Shown here: positions 21,573 to 33,083 of the stretch, piece after piece | Layout: each line of letters starts with the position of its first letter | Numbering within the stretch: the first letter of the stretch is position 1 | NCBI GenBank assembly: GCA_022578605.1 | Contig: MU394058.1 | Location: forward strand, 372,001-436,000 | From: Camillea tinctor | Lineage: Eukaryota > Ascomycota > Sordariomycetes > Xylariales > Xylariaceae | Length of the DNA: 64,000 nt | Direction: 5' to 3' | Notes under the pieces: model-generated | Told to the model about the DNA's origin: nothing | The model's database searches: none | Seen by the model: the letters and a program-made list of their open reading frames with translations, nothing else | Made by a program: the position numbers and the translations under genes

Positions 21573-24500
21573 CTAATGGGCAGCTGCCGCCTGTCGGGGA
21601 CTGAACCAGGCTACGCCAGCCTTGCCATATTGACCTAACTTTTTCGGACGTTGTACATTCAGCGCTGCCCTCAGTACACCAGGGATGTCCGACCCAGCGT
21701 GCCGTGGAGCCTCAGCTCCATTCTCGAGGAGGAACTGGATAACCTTGTCGAACCCAGCAAAGGCAGCAGCATTCAGGGCCGTCTTGTATTTCCCTCCTAG
21801 TGCGTTCACCGAAGCTCCTAAGGAGACAAGTCTCTTAACAAGGGCAAGATCACCACTCTTGGCTGCTTCGTGAAGCGCTGTGGGATAGTTGTCACCAGCG
21901 TCAACGTCGACGTATTTTCCTGTCTTGCGATCAAGCAGTATTTCTATCATCAACTCATCGCGCGTGTCCACTGCAGCCAGAAGTGCTGTTCTGCCATTCT
22001 CATCTCGGCTCTCTTTTTCCGCGCCAAGCTCCAGAAGTTTCTTCACAACTTGGTACTGGCCTCGCTTCACTGCAGATATCAACGGGGATTCACCATCCGA
22101 CTTTGCTTTGACCCTCGAAAGGACCAGATCATTGAGACTATTGTGAGTGTTCTTGGAATAGAAATCATTCAGAAGCATCTCCGCAAATGCCGACTGCCCA
22201 CTGCGAATAGCGAAATGCAGCGCTGAGAGGTCGAATGCATCATTGAATGATACGATGTTTCCATTTGATCTCAACAACTCCCGTCCCAAACCGATTGCCC
22301 CAGCATTGGCTGCATGATGCAAAACAGTCCTCCCTGAGATGTCTCGAATAGTCAGGTCTGCATCGCATGCTTTCATAAGGATTAAAATCGATTCCTCGCT
22401 GCCGCTGTGGAAGGCGTTCATCAGAGGAGTCTCGCCCGAAAGGTCCGTTGCATTAACGTCGACCCCGTGTCCGAGGAGCCACCTTAGTGCCTTTGGTGTA
22501 TTGTAAGCAAAGTGGAGAGGTGTTCGTCTGTTTTGATCTCTTTCTTTTAGACAGTCTCGGTTAAGTTCATACAAGACCTCAAGGAGCTGGATATTGCCCG
22601 ATCTCGCCGCGAGATGAACTGGTAGCCAGGAGTCGATATCGGGGCTGGTTGCGATCCCGGCATCAACCTTGATCAGGGCCCTGCAAATCTCTTCCGATAT
22701 GGTAGCGTAATTGGCCGCGTAATGAAGGGCATTCCATCCACGATTGCACTTTAAATTTACGTTTGCCCCTTTCATTAGCAGAACCTTGACTATTTCGGTC
22801 CTATTCCTCCTGACAGCCACATGAAGTGCAGATTTGCCCGTGCGAGATTGCATGTTTAGATCCGCCCCTGCCTCTATCAAAAGATTCACAGCCTCTGCAT
22901 GCTCGTCCAGGGGTTTTGAAGATCGTATCACCTGGAAGACTATTGTTGCCTCTTTCTCGACCTTAACATGACGAGTCCTTACTAAGTATTTCATGGTTTC
23001 AATAACCCCGTGCATTGCCGCGAGCTCCAAAGGTGTCTTTCTATCCGAGTTCTCCAGATTAGGATCTGTCTCGTTGTTGTGAAAATAGGGGACAACATCC
23101 AAGAGCTTCCAGGTAATAGCGTAATGAAAAGCATGTTCATCGCTTATATCCTCCAAAGCCTTATCCATATACCGCACAGAGGAGTCTAGATAGTGGCGGA
23201 ATGTTTCAGAGATTTTTAACGCCACAGCACGTAAAAAGGCCTTGACGAAATCTTTGAAAGCAGTTACCGATTCTACGCTCCGGAGAACTATCTCAGCTAA
23301 ACGCGATTTACCCTCGTAGAGCGAGTGATAGAGAGCCGTGTAGTTATCCGAGTCAAATAACGTGGGGTTTGCGCCTTGACTCAGGAGAAACTCCACTATC
23401 TTAGACCGTTTTTTCATGCATGCCAACATGATTGGCGTTATCCCTTTGGGACCATGGCCTTTATCTATGAGCTTCACGTCGCTCTCAATGTTAGGCTGAC
23501 GGAGCTCAATGTTGATTCTCCTAATTGCCTCATCATCGTCAGTCACGATATTGATCACTCGCGTGATGGGACCATCCATATGCTTGAAATCAAACATATC
23601 AAACAGTTCCTTATACCTGAGTTGACTCGCCAGCCTGCCTAAGGCTTTTTGTTTGTCTGGGGATAAGCTGTAGGTTGTCCATATATGCAGAAGAAGCTGT
23701 TTCACTATCTTGATATGCCTACGTGTTGAGGCATACTCTAGGGCGATGACAAGGCTCCTAAAATCTACTTCCCCGGCGTCTCGTAGAAGGATAGCCACAA
23801 TGTTCTCATGGCCACTCCAACTAGCTATTTTTATAGCATCATTCCGATGTGAGGTTTCAGTGTCTGGTCCTTTCAAATTCGAGAAGATGCCGGTAATCCC
23901 CAGTAGAGCTGTCAGAATCAAAAGGTTGGCGATGTAAATATTTGGAGGTAATGCAGTGAGCTCGATTCTTGCATAGAGTTTTGACCATGATTGGAAGAAC
24001 TGGCCGCTCCTAGTAAGATCTGGCAAGTCGATGTTTCCACGACTTAGATTCGTTGCAGATTGATAATGATTGGGCCAGAATTGTATCGCATACCGTGCTA
24101 GGTTAAACAATGGCTCATGGCCACGAATATGACTATCCCCTCTAGATAGATCGGTAGAGTCAATGACATCAGGCATGGAGAGATACTCGGTTAGGACTCT
24201 TGTGATTTGTGTATCTTCTGGGATCTCAGTTTCTGATATTCCCCCATGGGGCTGGCCATTCGATCTCGAATCAGCAGGAGCGATTTGTTTAGACCGACGA
24301 CGATTTTCTTCGGCGATGAGTTGAAGGAAATAATCCCTGATACGATCGGTGCTAAAAAAGATTGACCCGTACTCTACCCTTAGGAGGTGACCAAATGCGA
24401 AGTTTACCTCTGCTACGGTATTCAGAGGAATATCCCGTGGGTCGAAAGATGTATTGACGTTATTGTTGCGCTTTGTGAGCGCTACAGCTGTCACCAACTC

Positions 24501-26788
24501 GTCCAGAGTCAAAGGCCGCTTAGCGAAGGCGACCCATCCCAGCGCAAGCCTGGCCCAATTCTGAAGGCTCTTGTATCGTTTAGATACAACTTCAGAGATA
24601 TCCTTGCCAAGAGTCTCTATGACGGATTTGGGAGTCCGCGGAGGAGGCATATCATCAAAAGACTGAGCGGTCAGCAATAGAGCAGATATGTCCTGGCATT
24701 GCCTCAACGCAACAGAAACCCGAGAGTCTTTGCGTGTCAGATAGCAGTTTTCCTGGATTATTCGAGATGCTATTGCATCCAGGGGTGCTCTGAGTGACTG
24801 TTCAGCTGACAATGGTATTTGTATGTGGAATGGGTCCAGCTTTCCCATGGGGTTTGAGTTCTCTGGGTGACTCCCATAAAACAAAGCGACCTTGAGCTTT
24901 GTACGAGAGTGTTCACTACTGAGAACAGCTAGAAGTACATCCACAAGTTTCTCCCAGGACGAGTCACATCCATAGTCCCCGTCAACAATGAGATACACAG
25001 GGTCATCGTCTTTCCGTAGATCTAAAATCGCTTGGAATAATGTCAGAAGGCCGCCTTCGGTCCAGGCACCTACATCTTTAATCGTCGTATAAAGTTCCTC
25101 GACTCCTTTATATGTTTCGTAACTTCGAGTGAACAACTGGAACACGACAGAACCTAGAAGCGCCCTAACGGATGACCGGCAGAAATCGTGGCTCGCGAAA
25201 GAGAAGTAAGCCGCAGTACCTGGTTTTTCTTGCGCTTTGTGAAACAATGCCCGCGGCCATAACCCCTTGCTAGAGCGCTGGGGTCCACAAGCGGTGATGA
25301 TAGGATGGGTAGTAGAGCCTAGCCAAGCGCGATATTGATCGGGCAGCTCAATAGTATCCCAGGACTCAAGTGCGGATAGTTGAAGTTCGACCTCAGGATC
25401 GATGAATGGGGGTGAGATTTTAAACAGGTCAGAAAGACATGTGCGATACTGGGCATTGGTTTCTGTGAACCATGTCAGTCATTTCAACGATGCTCCATTT
25501 CCTAACTCAAAAATCGGGGCTATATTACCAGCTTTGAGAGTACCGAGGATGATAGAAACCGTAGTGTCATTGTTTCTAATATTGCAGATATCGTTGTGCT
25601 CTGATGGGTGCGCAATATTGATCTCGTGGACATGACCAGTGATCGCCGAGTAACTATCTACAACCTGATAATAGAGCATGTCAGATACCAAAGTTTAAAT
25701 CAATCAAAGAGAAGTATCACCATGAACCAGTATTGAGAACAATGATAATGTATAATGAAGCTGGTTGGCTTACAGGATGAGCCTGGCCAACATGTCCGGT
25801 CTGTTCGTAGATATTGACAAAACAACGGTGTGTGGGGATGGAAATGAACTGGTTAGAAAGGCCTTCGATAAATCTTGAGAGACAATTCAACTGTTTATCG
25901 TATATGTTGACAAAAGGCTGAGATGTGGTTCTATGAGAAGCGACAAGGATATTCTGCAACAGGTCTTCCCAAGACAGTGAGTTTGATGAGCGGTGCGGTG
26001 TGCTGAAGAATATCTAGTACAGAATTAGTGACACATCCGATTTAATTTATTCCATATGAGAAGAGTCAAGAAGTGAAAGGAATATAAATGAACCACTCAC
26101 GAGTTTGTTGCAAGATTCAGCAATGTCAATCCAATCATTGTTTGTTTTTGCCATGACAAGGGCCTAAGTACAAGAACCCCAGCAGTCAGCATACAGCATA
26201 CAGCATACAACATACACATTTCGAGAGGGATATCGATCATACCTTCTTCACGATAATGCCGCCAAAGCTATGGCCTATGAATGCAATTGGGACGTTTTGT
26301 GACTAGAACTCCCAAACGGCGATCAGCACTCAGGGAAATACTGAATAATGATATCGTCCTATATACGATTTATCAACGGTACTTACCTGGTATTTCTCTC
26401 TCTTTTCCGCTAGACTATGGAGGAGATCCCTTGCTGTTTGTTCGATGGTATCTTCTGAGAGAATCCCGTTTCTATCCCAAGTAGAAAGCTTATGTGCGAA
26501 AGTCATGACGCACGCGCGGTCGACCAGGCTACCTAACTCGTCTAGAAGCCCCGTACTTTCATCTTGACTTTCATCTTGACTTCCATTCTGACTTGCAACA
26601 GGACCGGAGATCCATGGTCGATAGGATTCCCCGTTTAGTCCATGTACTGCTATGATGCTAATAAAATTAGTGGAATTAAAGGTTTAGGGTATAACGACCA
26701 ATACTCACTCGATGCTAGGCACCTTATCATCATCTCCCGTACCATTAATGATACTTAAAGGGTTTGGGGACTTGGTCATTCCCGACAT
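21573..26788 (-). CDS. NLR-like receptor: alpha/beta-hydrolase, degenerate STAND core, ankyrin array
   Basis: Seven exons are predicted: 26709..26788, 26387..26657, 26243..26302, 26101..26163, 25774..26013, 25529..25664 and 21573..25462, all in phase, giving 1579 aa. Residues 27-283 form a lipase-like alpha/beta-hydrolase: DIIAVHGLNG (27-36), nucleophile elbow FIGHSFGG (Ser129), IFFSTPHR (159-166) and a likely catalytic His261 in EHNDICNI. The central region has a Walker-B-like YLIVDGD (440-446) and a winged-helix-like segment (about 586-612). Where a P-loop should lie, G343-PQRSSKG keeps only Gly and Lys. From about 815 to 1560 there are roughly a dozen or more ankyrin repeats (for example GKSALHVAVRRNRTEIVKVL). 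This layout matches fungal NLR-type non-self or heterokaryon-incompatibility receptors with hydrolase effector domains. Ligand and role are unknown. Exon 6 uses a donor at 25528 because it removes an in-frame TGA (25479-25481). Confidence 0.9.
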
Positions 26789-27626
26789 GGTTGGTAACCT
26801 ATCGCGTTGCCCTCAACTTGTTAGAAATATTCGATTCTAACTAGAGATACTAAGAGTGGTGAAGAGGAGGGTCTAACTTGTAGACTTATATAAGAAACCT
26901 CCAACATACTAGATATGCGGAAACCAACCTAATATACTCTGCAGACCTTGTTTTCTGTATCAACGTCCTATCATGTATGTAGATTAAGAAAATACGATAA
27001 CTCTTCCTCTATCAGGCAATATATAAAATATGATCAGATTAGCTTAGTTCTCCCCTAACCCCATCTTCCTCGTCATACAGCTACCACAAAAGGAATGGAT
27101 GAACATTTTGTCTAAAGTTTCATTCGTTGTCGATAAGAAAGATAGGATTATGAACGACTGCCGGCACTTTGAGTGGAAGGATCGAAATCACAGGTCTGTA
27201 GGCTGGCACATTCCTGGATCGCCAGCACCATCAATGTAACAACAATACATACAGCATAGCCTCTCCTGATTCTACGTCTCTAGACTCGGGTTCAGATTTT
27301 AATGTAACCTTTGAAGCCTTGGGTTAGCTTTTCTTTTTCGGATTCTCCCCATCCATTGTATCCTCGAGTTACAGCCCAACGTCATGTGGACAGATAAGAT
27401 GTTTTCGATGAAGCTTCTTTGATGTCCTCAGCAATATCCCCCAGATACATATATTATTTTTTATAGCTAGAAATTAATACTCTCATACCGTCATATCAAG
27501 GGAAGAGGGTTTTATCTTATGAAAACGGGGTAGTTACTATCGTCAGAAACAGGTCGCTGGAACGACGTGAAAGTACTCATTTACCAAGGAATACTTACTT
27601 AAATCCCTCTACGGGGGACTATACAA
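26789..27626. promoter_or_regulatory. Upstream region of the NLR gene
   Basis: An AT-rich 840-bp stretch that should contain the NLR promoter. No specific element was recognised and no gene was seen. Confidence 0.35.
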
Positions 27627-27825
27627 TCAACCATCAGTCAATGTTACCCGCCATGTCGTCGTTGTCGCACAGAAACGACCAAAATGCCCTCCCAGCATCT
27701 CCAGACACTGATTAATATGATCATCGGGTTGGAGCGCCTAGAATAAATGTTAGTATGCCGAAGACATGTGAATAAAAAGAAAATCTCGTACACCTGACCA
27801 AGCACGTCAAAAATGTGCAGAAGGG
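27627..27825 (-). pseudogene. Possible 3'-terminal exons of an unrecognised gene or relic
   Basis: On the minus strand two short coding-like blocks flank a well-formed 56-nt intron (27738..27793) with a GTGTAC donor, a consensus TACTAAC branch site and a CTAG acceptor. The 3' block (27627..27737) reads ALQPDDHINQCLEMLGGHFG and runs to a stop after VTLTDG. The 5' block (27794..27825) reads LLHIFDVLGQ and starts after a TTAG acceptor. Further upstream all frames are broken and no start could be traced. This may be the tail of a decayed gene or of a gene whose 5' exons I could not resolve. I do not recognise the protein. Confidence 0.3.
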
Positions 27826-29313
27826 CTAATTTTCAAGGACCCGGATGATTCAGTCATTATCATAGAACATCTTCCTAGCTCAAGTTCATTGGGTGTTTTT
27901 ATCTCGGTGATCAACAGGAGCCTGCTGGAACAAAAAAGGAAAAACTACGAAAACTGTTGATGGTGATGCCGATGATAGGCAACGTTCTGACTAATTAGGT
28001 CCGTTGTTAGAGCTGCGATCAGACTACGTACCGACTTCTGATTACACACATGCATCCAACAACTAATTGGTTGGAGTCGACTATGGGTGACGAAACGCAT
28101 ATTGTTGCCAACCTTGTACGGTGCTAAGTAGATTCTCAAAACTGGTCAAGAGGAAATTTGGTGTTTGGCAAGTAGCACAAATATCACCAAGCAGACCTAT
28201 GAAGGAGTAGGTAACAACAACGGTTGTTGTACGAAAGGCTGGAACCCGAGCACTTGGGTATATGCTCTCCGTATCACGTGCTCGATAGAAGATGATAATA
28301 TGCGATCGTCTAACAATCACTGGCAAATAACCATCGTGAGGATGTTGGGCATAAAGGCATTAGAAGCGAAAACAGGGGGTGACGGGGTGGGGTGAGGGTG
28401 ATATGATAGGTCGTTGAGGTTGCAGTACAGCCCAGCACAGCCCATGTAGTTGATGAAGCCCACGTACTGTAGTTGGCCCATGGAAGATAGTTTCAGCTAA
28501 GGTAGCATTGGACCAATGTAGAGGTCTGTCACAGGTGCAATATTTTGAGCCTCATGCAAATGCGACCACTCAGATACATGCCGCCGTTCGTCCAATATTT
28601 CAGAGACATTCTTTTCTTCTCCCTGTCTGCTTCTTCAGCCTCAAATATCCATATCTCAACCGACAAGAATATGTTGGGTATCGATGCAGCTTACTGTGAC
28701 ATTATGAGCAACTTTATCTCAACATCGCAGTTGCTCAGGGGGGAGAATATCACGATAGTTCTCCTACCCCACTGCGTACAGCCAGCCAGTCAGCCAGCCA
28801 CTAAATACTACCAAGCGAGCTGTGTTGAATAACCCTTGCCGTTTATCTTATCGTGAGTCCTGAGCCAACCCAGTTGCAGAGCCTCAATCCTGATACCCCT
28901 CACCAGCGCGTCCGATACTATGCGCCCGGCCACTCTCCCACGACGCTGGCTGCGTTCCCCTCCCCTTCACTCTTTACGACTACAGCCAGTACCTTCAGTA
29001 TGATGTCGGTTTTTCCTTCTTGATGAGATGAACTACATGCCACCATGCTAGGGGGCCCACCTGTACCCATGTGGCTCAAGCGCTCCTCAGAGAGTCCTGA
29101 ACCTTAACTCTATCATCAAGACTCTCATCAAGTCCTCTTATCCCTAAAGTCGATCCCGGGAAGCAGACACCCTTGAGTCAACCCCGAAAGGAAACGCTCA
29201 AATCACATATTGAAGTCTAACCCCTTTTCCCGAGCCAAATACTATATGTATACAGCACTGACTAAACATAGGGGAAGCAAGGATAATCACTTCATCATTT
29301 GGTCGTTTCACCA
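27826..29313. other. Spacer with no clear gene
   Basis: No supportable gene. Short frames (for example 28081-28326 - and 28545-28832 +) have no domain character. The 5' part may hold the rest of the relic described at 27627-27825. Confidence 0.45.
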
Positions 29314-29869
29314 ATGAAGCATAGTCGGTTGCCTCGCCGTGTTCACATATTCGCCGACATGGACGGGACGTGGGTTACAAGAGGTAGCCTCTCGTTTAAC
29401 GTATTAAGCGTAATAGGCCGACAAATCAAAACGATTCATAATTCCTGCTACGACGCTCTCCATAGCCTCACATATCTCCAAAACCTCAATGCCCCGTAAT
29501 CCGCAGCGGTACTGGTTCGAGAGGATAACCCATTTCGGATTGATCCGGATGGTCTAATCGCTTACGACGAACTCGTACCTCGACTTTTCCACGGCCAATT
29601 CGAGATCATCCAGGACCTATGGAAGCGCCAGCAAGTATACAACTTGATAGACGTACTGACACTAGGGCAATATATAGGTCTATTCTCAAGCCCTACTCAC
29701 TCTCTGTGATTAGGATAGTATCGCCGATCGGAAAATTCCCCCACTTTCAATTGTTCGATACGGTCACTGCTTCGAACGATCCCATCTCGTAGACGGCGAT
29801 CTCGGACCATCACGGAGAGTCCTCATCTCAGCACTGCCAGATTTTCAAATAAACTCTGGATGTCCCTGA
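29314..29869 (+). CDS. Possible three-exon orphan gene with HAD-like DxDGT motif
   Basis: An in-phase splice path exists: 29314..29383, 29507..29634 and 29714..29869, giving 117 aa. Exon 1 reads RRVHIFADMDGTWVTR, matching the haloacid-dehalogenase motif I pattern (hydrophobic stretch, then DxDGT). Exon 2 continues VLVREDNPFRIDPDGLIAYD and ELVPRLFHGQFEIIQDLWKR. Exon 3 reads IPPLSIVRYGHCFERSHLVD and ends LPDFQINSGCP. Intron 2 (79 nt) has a GTATAC donor, a TACTGAC branch site and a GATTAG acceptor. Intron 1 (124 nt) has a weaker GTAGCC donor. Read without splicing, exons 1 and 2 share one frame broken by a single TAA at 29497-29499. The product is too short for a complete HAD enzyme. It may be an orphan gene or a decayed fragment. 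Confidence 0.35.
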
Positions 29870-32417
29870 CTGAACCAACACTGCTAGGAAGAGACAATGG
29901 TGAAGAAGTAGGATGAAGCGTGTGAGCCTACGGGAGGGCAGAAGCTTTGATTCATATGTACATAGCGTAGGTAGTGACATAGCATCATACCGTATGGCGG
30001 GGTGGTGACTACATATTCCAACAAATACCGGCCGATTTCGTATGTGGTTCGGCTCGGCCTAAGATCTTCCATGGTAATAATTAACTTATAGGCTATGTAA
30101 TTAGCCAGGACATCTATATGGAAATAGAATGCAGTTGCTATTACGCAAAGAACTAGAGTTACCAATACTCCGTATACATATAAGTTTGCCCATGATAATC
30201 TTTATTGAGTCCGGGGTCACACGGGATTCAAAGGGATTTGATGAGATGAGCGTCCCCGCTCTCATTAACAACCCTTATTGCCACCATTCTGGGAGGGAGT
30301 GGACTTACCAACCATCACCGGCGATTATCCTATAAAAACAAAGGTCAGAAGATCAGCTAGCTAGCTACTTTCTACTAGGGTAGATAATCCTTATTCTATC
30401 CAACTGGGGATTTTATAAGATATCAACGGGTATACCGGTTTTTGTATTAAGTAGGTGGGTAGATTAATATGCTAAACCTAGGAATATGATAATGCCTTTG
30501 AAATGGTTCAAGCTCAGATCATCCCCACGTTATAAGAACTCGGACGAACAGGTGGTGTCTTCTTTCAGTCGGGATCATGTTGAGGGATCAAAACTAGGTA
30601 CTTATACCTAATACACTTGAAAAGGAGGAGGGGTATCGCCGATAAACTACAAGGAGTGGGGAATAGGGATAGTTCATATTGGCTCGCTCTCCATATTGAA
30701 TAGTATGAGAATTGCGAGTTAATATCAAGTAAGCTTGTTTTTTATTATTATTTTGTTTTTCATTGTCTTCCTTTGTCTTGGTATTTATTTGTGGCTTATT
30801 CTGATGGCTACTGTGAATTGATTGTTTTTTTTTCCTGCTAGGGATGCAAAACCCACCAATGATGATACCCAGGACAAACACGCCATGTCGTCAGGTGCGT
30901 TTTAAGTTGGTATAAGATGTGTAAATGACCCCCGATCGACTGTTGCTTTGCTGACATCATTGTTCACTGTCGCGGGGGCGACGATGTGACGCTGAGACGC
31001 CGCCTGAGTACATCACATAACACACAACACACAACCGCCGGGGGCGGATCTGCAGGTGGTTTTGCTGCCAAAGTCTCAGATGCGAACCAACAGGACCAAT
31101 CAATTATTTTTATTTCTTTATTCTGTACGCGCAAGTAAGTCGTATAATGAATTCGTAAGGAGTGTTGTATTCTGCTAGGATTAGTAGGTACTCCGTACAG
31201 GAGGTTGGTAGCAAGATACATTTCAACTTGGCAAATCATTATGATGTGATTAGCGCAATGGTAGATACCTAAGTATGCATAACTTACCGAACTTACGTAC
31301 CTTAGCTTAAGATAGTTAAATTCAATTTAATACTAGTGTATTACAGCTATAACCAAGGTGCTGTCATGTCGTGATAGTTTAAAAGATTCAGCTTCAAACC
31401 TTACGCTGCATGTATGAACTTAACCTACCTAAAACTTATTAAAGATCAAGATCAAAGAAGGTCGGATAATTGATAAGCTAATCTTCACTCGGTCCCCTCT
31501 CGTTCATTGGTCCCCTGAACCTCCTCGATCCCTCCCCCACCCGTCTCTCTGGATACTGGTGGGTCCGAAGTTTTTCTACACTAGCGTACGTAACCCTGTG
31601 CGGAGGTACCTTACAGCGCTGACGAAGTGGCACTTGACTTATCTGGTACTTGGTCTTTCACTAAGTTTTGGGTATGGTAAAAACGTCTCTGTGATGTACC
31701 ACGGAGTGAAAGTTCACAGAGTACTGTAAGTACCTAAGTACATAGTAGGTTGCCTCTTCCAGTATTCCGCAGTATTCAGGCTCTAGTATCTATCTACACC
31801 TAAAAGTTCCCAACTTTGAAGTTCTTTTCTACCTCTTCTTTTTCTTCGATCAGTCTAGACCTTGAGCTTGACCTTTTCTACACTACAACTGCACCTCGCC
31901 TTACACTACATTGTGTGCATACGAATACGACTACTTACCGGATGTAGGTACAAAACTTATACACAACTTACCTAAGTTAGTTGTACATCCTTTTGTTTTT
32001 GTTTCTAACCTTGTTTCTTTTCCTTCTTTTTCTTCATTCACCATACTACATATAACATTCGAGAAAAAAAAAGAAAGGCAAAAAAAGGGAAGATAAAAAA
32101 AAATAGATTGTAAATTGTTTCAAATTCTGTTCTTCTTTTTTTTTATATGTTGAAAGAGATCAACCTAGCCCCATCCCTACCCTCTTCAGAACCCCTCCAA
32201 CCCAACCAAACGAAACCAACCCACGAACATACGAACATACACCACACACCAACAACCCCAAGCGCCCGCTTTGTATGGTTGCATGCATTTCTGTATTTCT
32301 AAATCGAGCCATACAGAATCGTTCTTCGGATCTCCTAACAACATCTTCTCCCACAACCACTGTTTCAGCACATGTACCGTACCTATCTCGTACCTATCTC
32401 ATACCTATCTCACCCTT

Positions 32418-32438
32418 TCTCTCTCTCTCTCTCTCTCT
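32418..32438. repeat. (CT)n microsatellite
   Basis: A run of about ten CT dinucleotides in the presumed promoter/5' UTR of the NIPA-type transporter gene. Pyrimidine tracts are common upstream of fungal genes. Confidence 0.85.
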
Positions 32439-32855
32439 ATCTCTCCTACAAGTTACTATCGCCTCATTAACAAAGTCCCCCAACACTACTACTACTACAC
32501 TACCCCACGGTCCGTTGCCGTTACCGTTTCCACTGCCGCTGTCAAATCTATTACTGACTCAGGTTACCAAGGTTGTAACCCACATTGAAGGCCTCATCCT
32601 GTTTCGGTCCTTCAGCTTTCCCCCTCCCCCCTTACCCTTGACTTGTGGCAGACGCTAGCCGGGACGAGACTCACGCACGACTCACGCACGACACACACAT
32701 GAACGGCGGACAGCACGGGTCCTTTTCTTCTTATCTCCCCTCTTCCTTTTCCGTTCTCCGCTCTCCGTTCTCCGTATCTGTAGCTGTATCTGTATCTACA
32801 TCCCCTATGTCTATGTCTTGACCTATAACCGTATCCTGTCTTATATCTCGTATCC

Positions 32856-32888
32856 TATACCATACCATACCATACCATACCGTACCGT
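32856..32888. repeat. (CATAC)n pentanucleotide tandem repeat
   Basis: About six copies of CATAC/CGTAC, roughly 200 bp upstream of the start codon at 33084. Confidence 0.85.
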
Positions 32889-33083
32889 ATCATTCTATAC
32901 CTCGTACATGATTCAAGATTGCGCTACCGAATACTTCGAAGTCCTCGTCCTCGTCCTCGCACAAAGCACAAAGCGACATAGTATTGACCGCAGTAATTCT
33001 GTACAAAACCACAAGCTGGTGAGATCGCATAATCATTGGCACACGGCGATCTCCCGCCAAAGTCGCCTAGGCGACAGATCATC

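Larger units (their letters stand above)
29870..33083. other. 3.2-kb spacer and 5' region of the NIPA-type gene
   Basis: No gene recognised. The right part (about 31780-33080) is pyrimidine- and A-rich, with CT and CATAC microsatellites. It probably forms the promoter and a long 5' UTR of the transporter starting at 33084. Short open frames here have low-complexity composition. Confidence 0.5.

Noticed and set aside
25479..25481. In-frame TGA suggesting the NLR is a pseudogene or two genes
   Set aside because: A phase-keeping intron (25463-25528) with a GTAATA donor, a CTGAC branch site and a CACAG acceptor removes it. Two other donors were tried and break the frame.
32271..32658. Open frames in the pyrimidine-rich stretch upstream of the NIPA-type gene
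   Set aside because: They follow CT repeats, have Ser/Leu/Pro low complexity, and fit a promoter or 5' UTR better.
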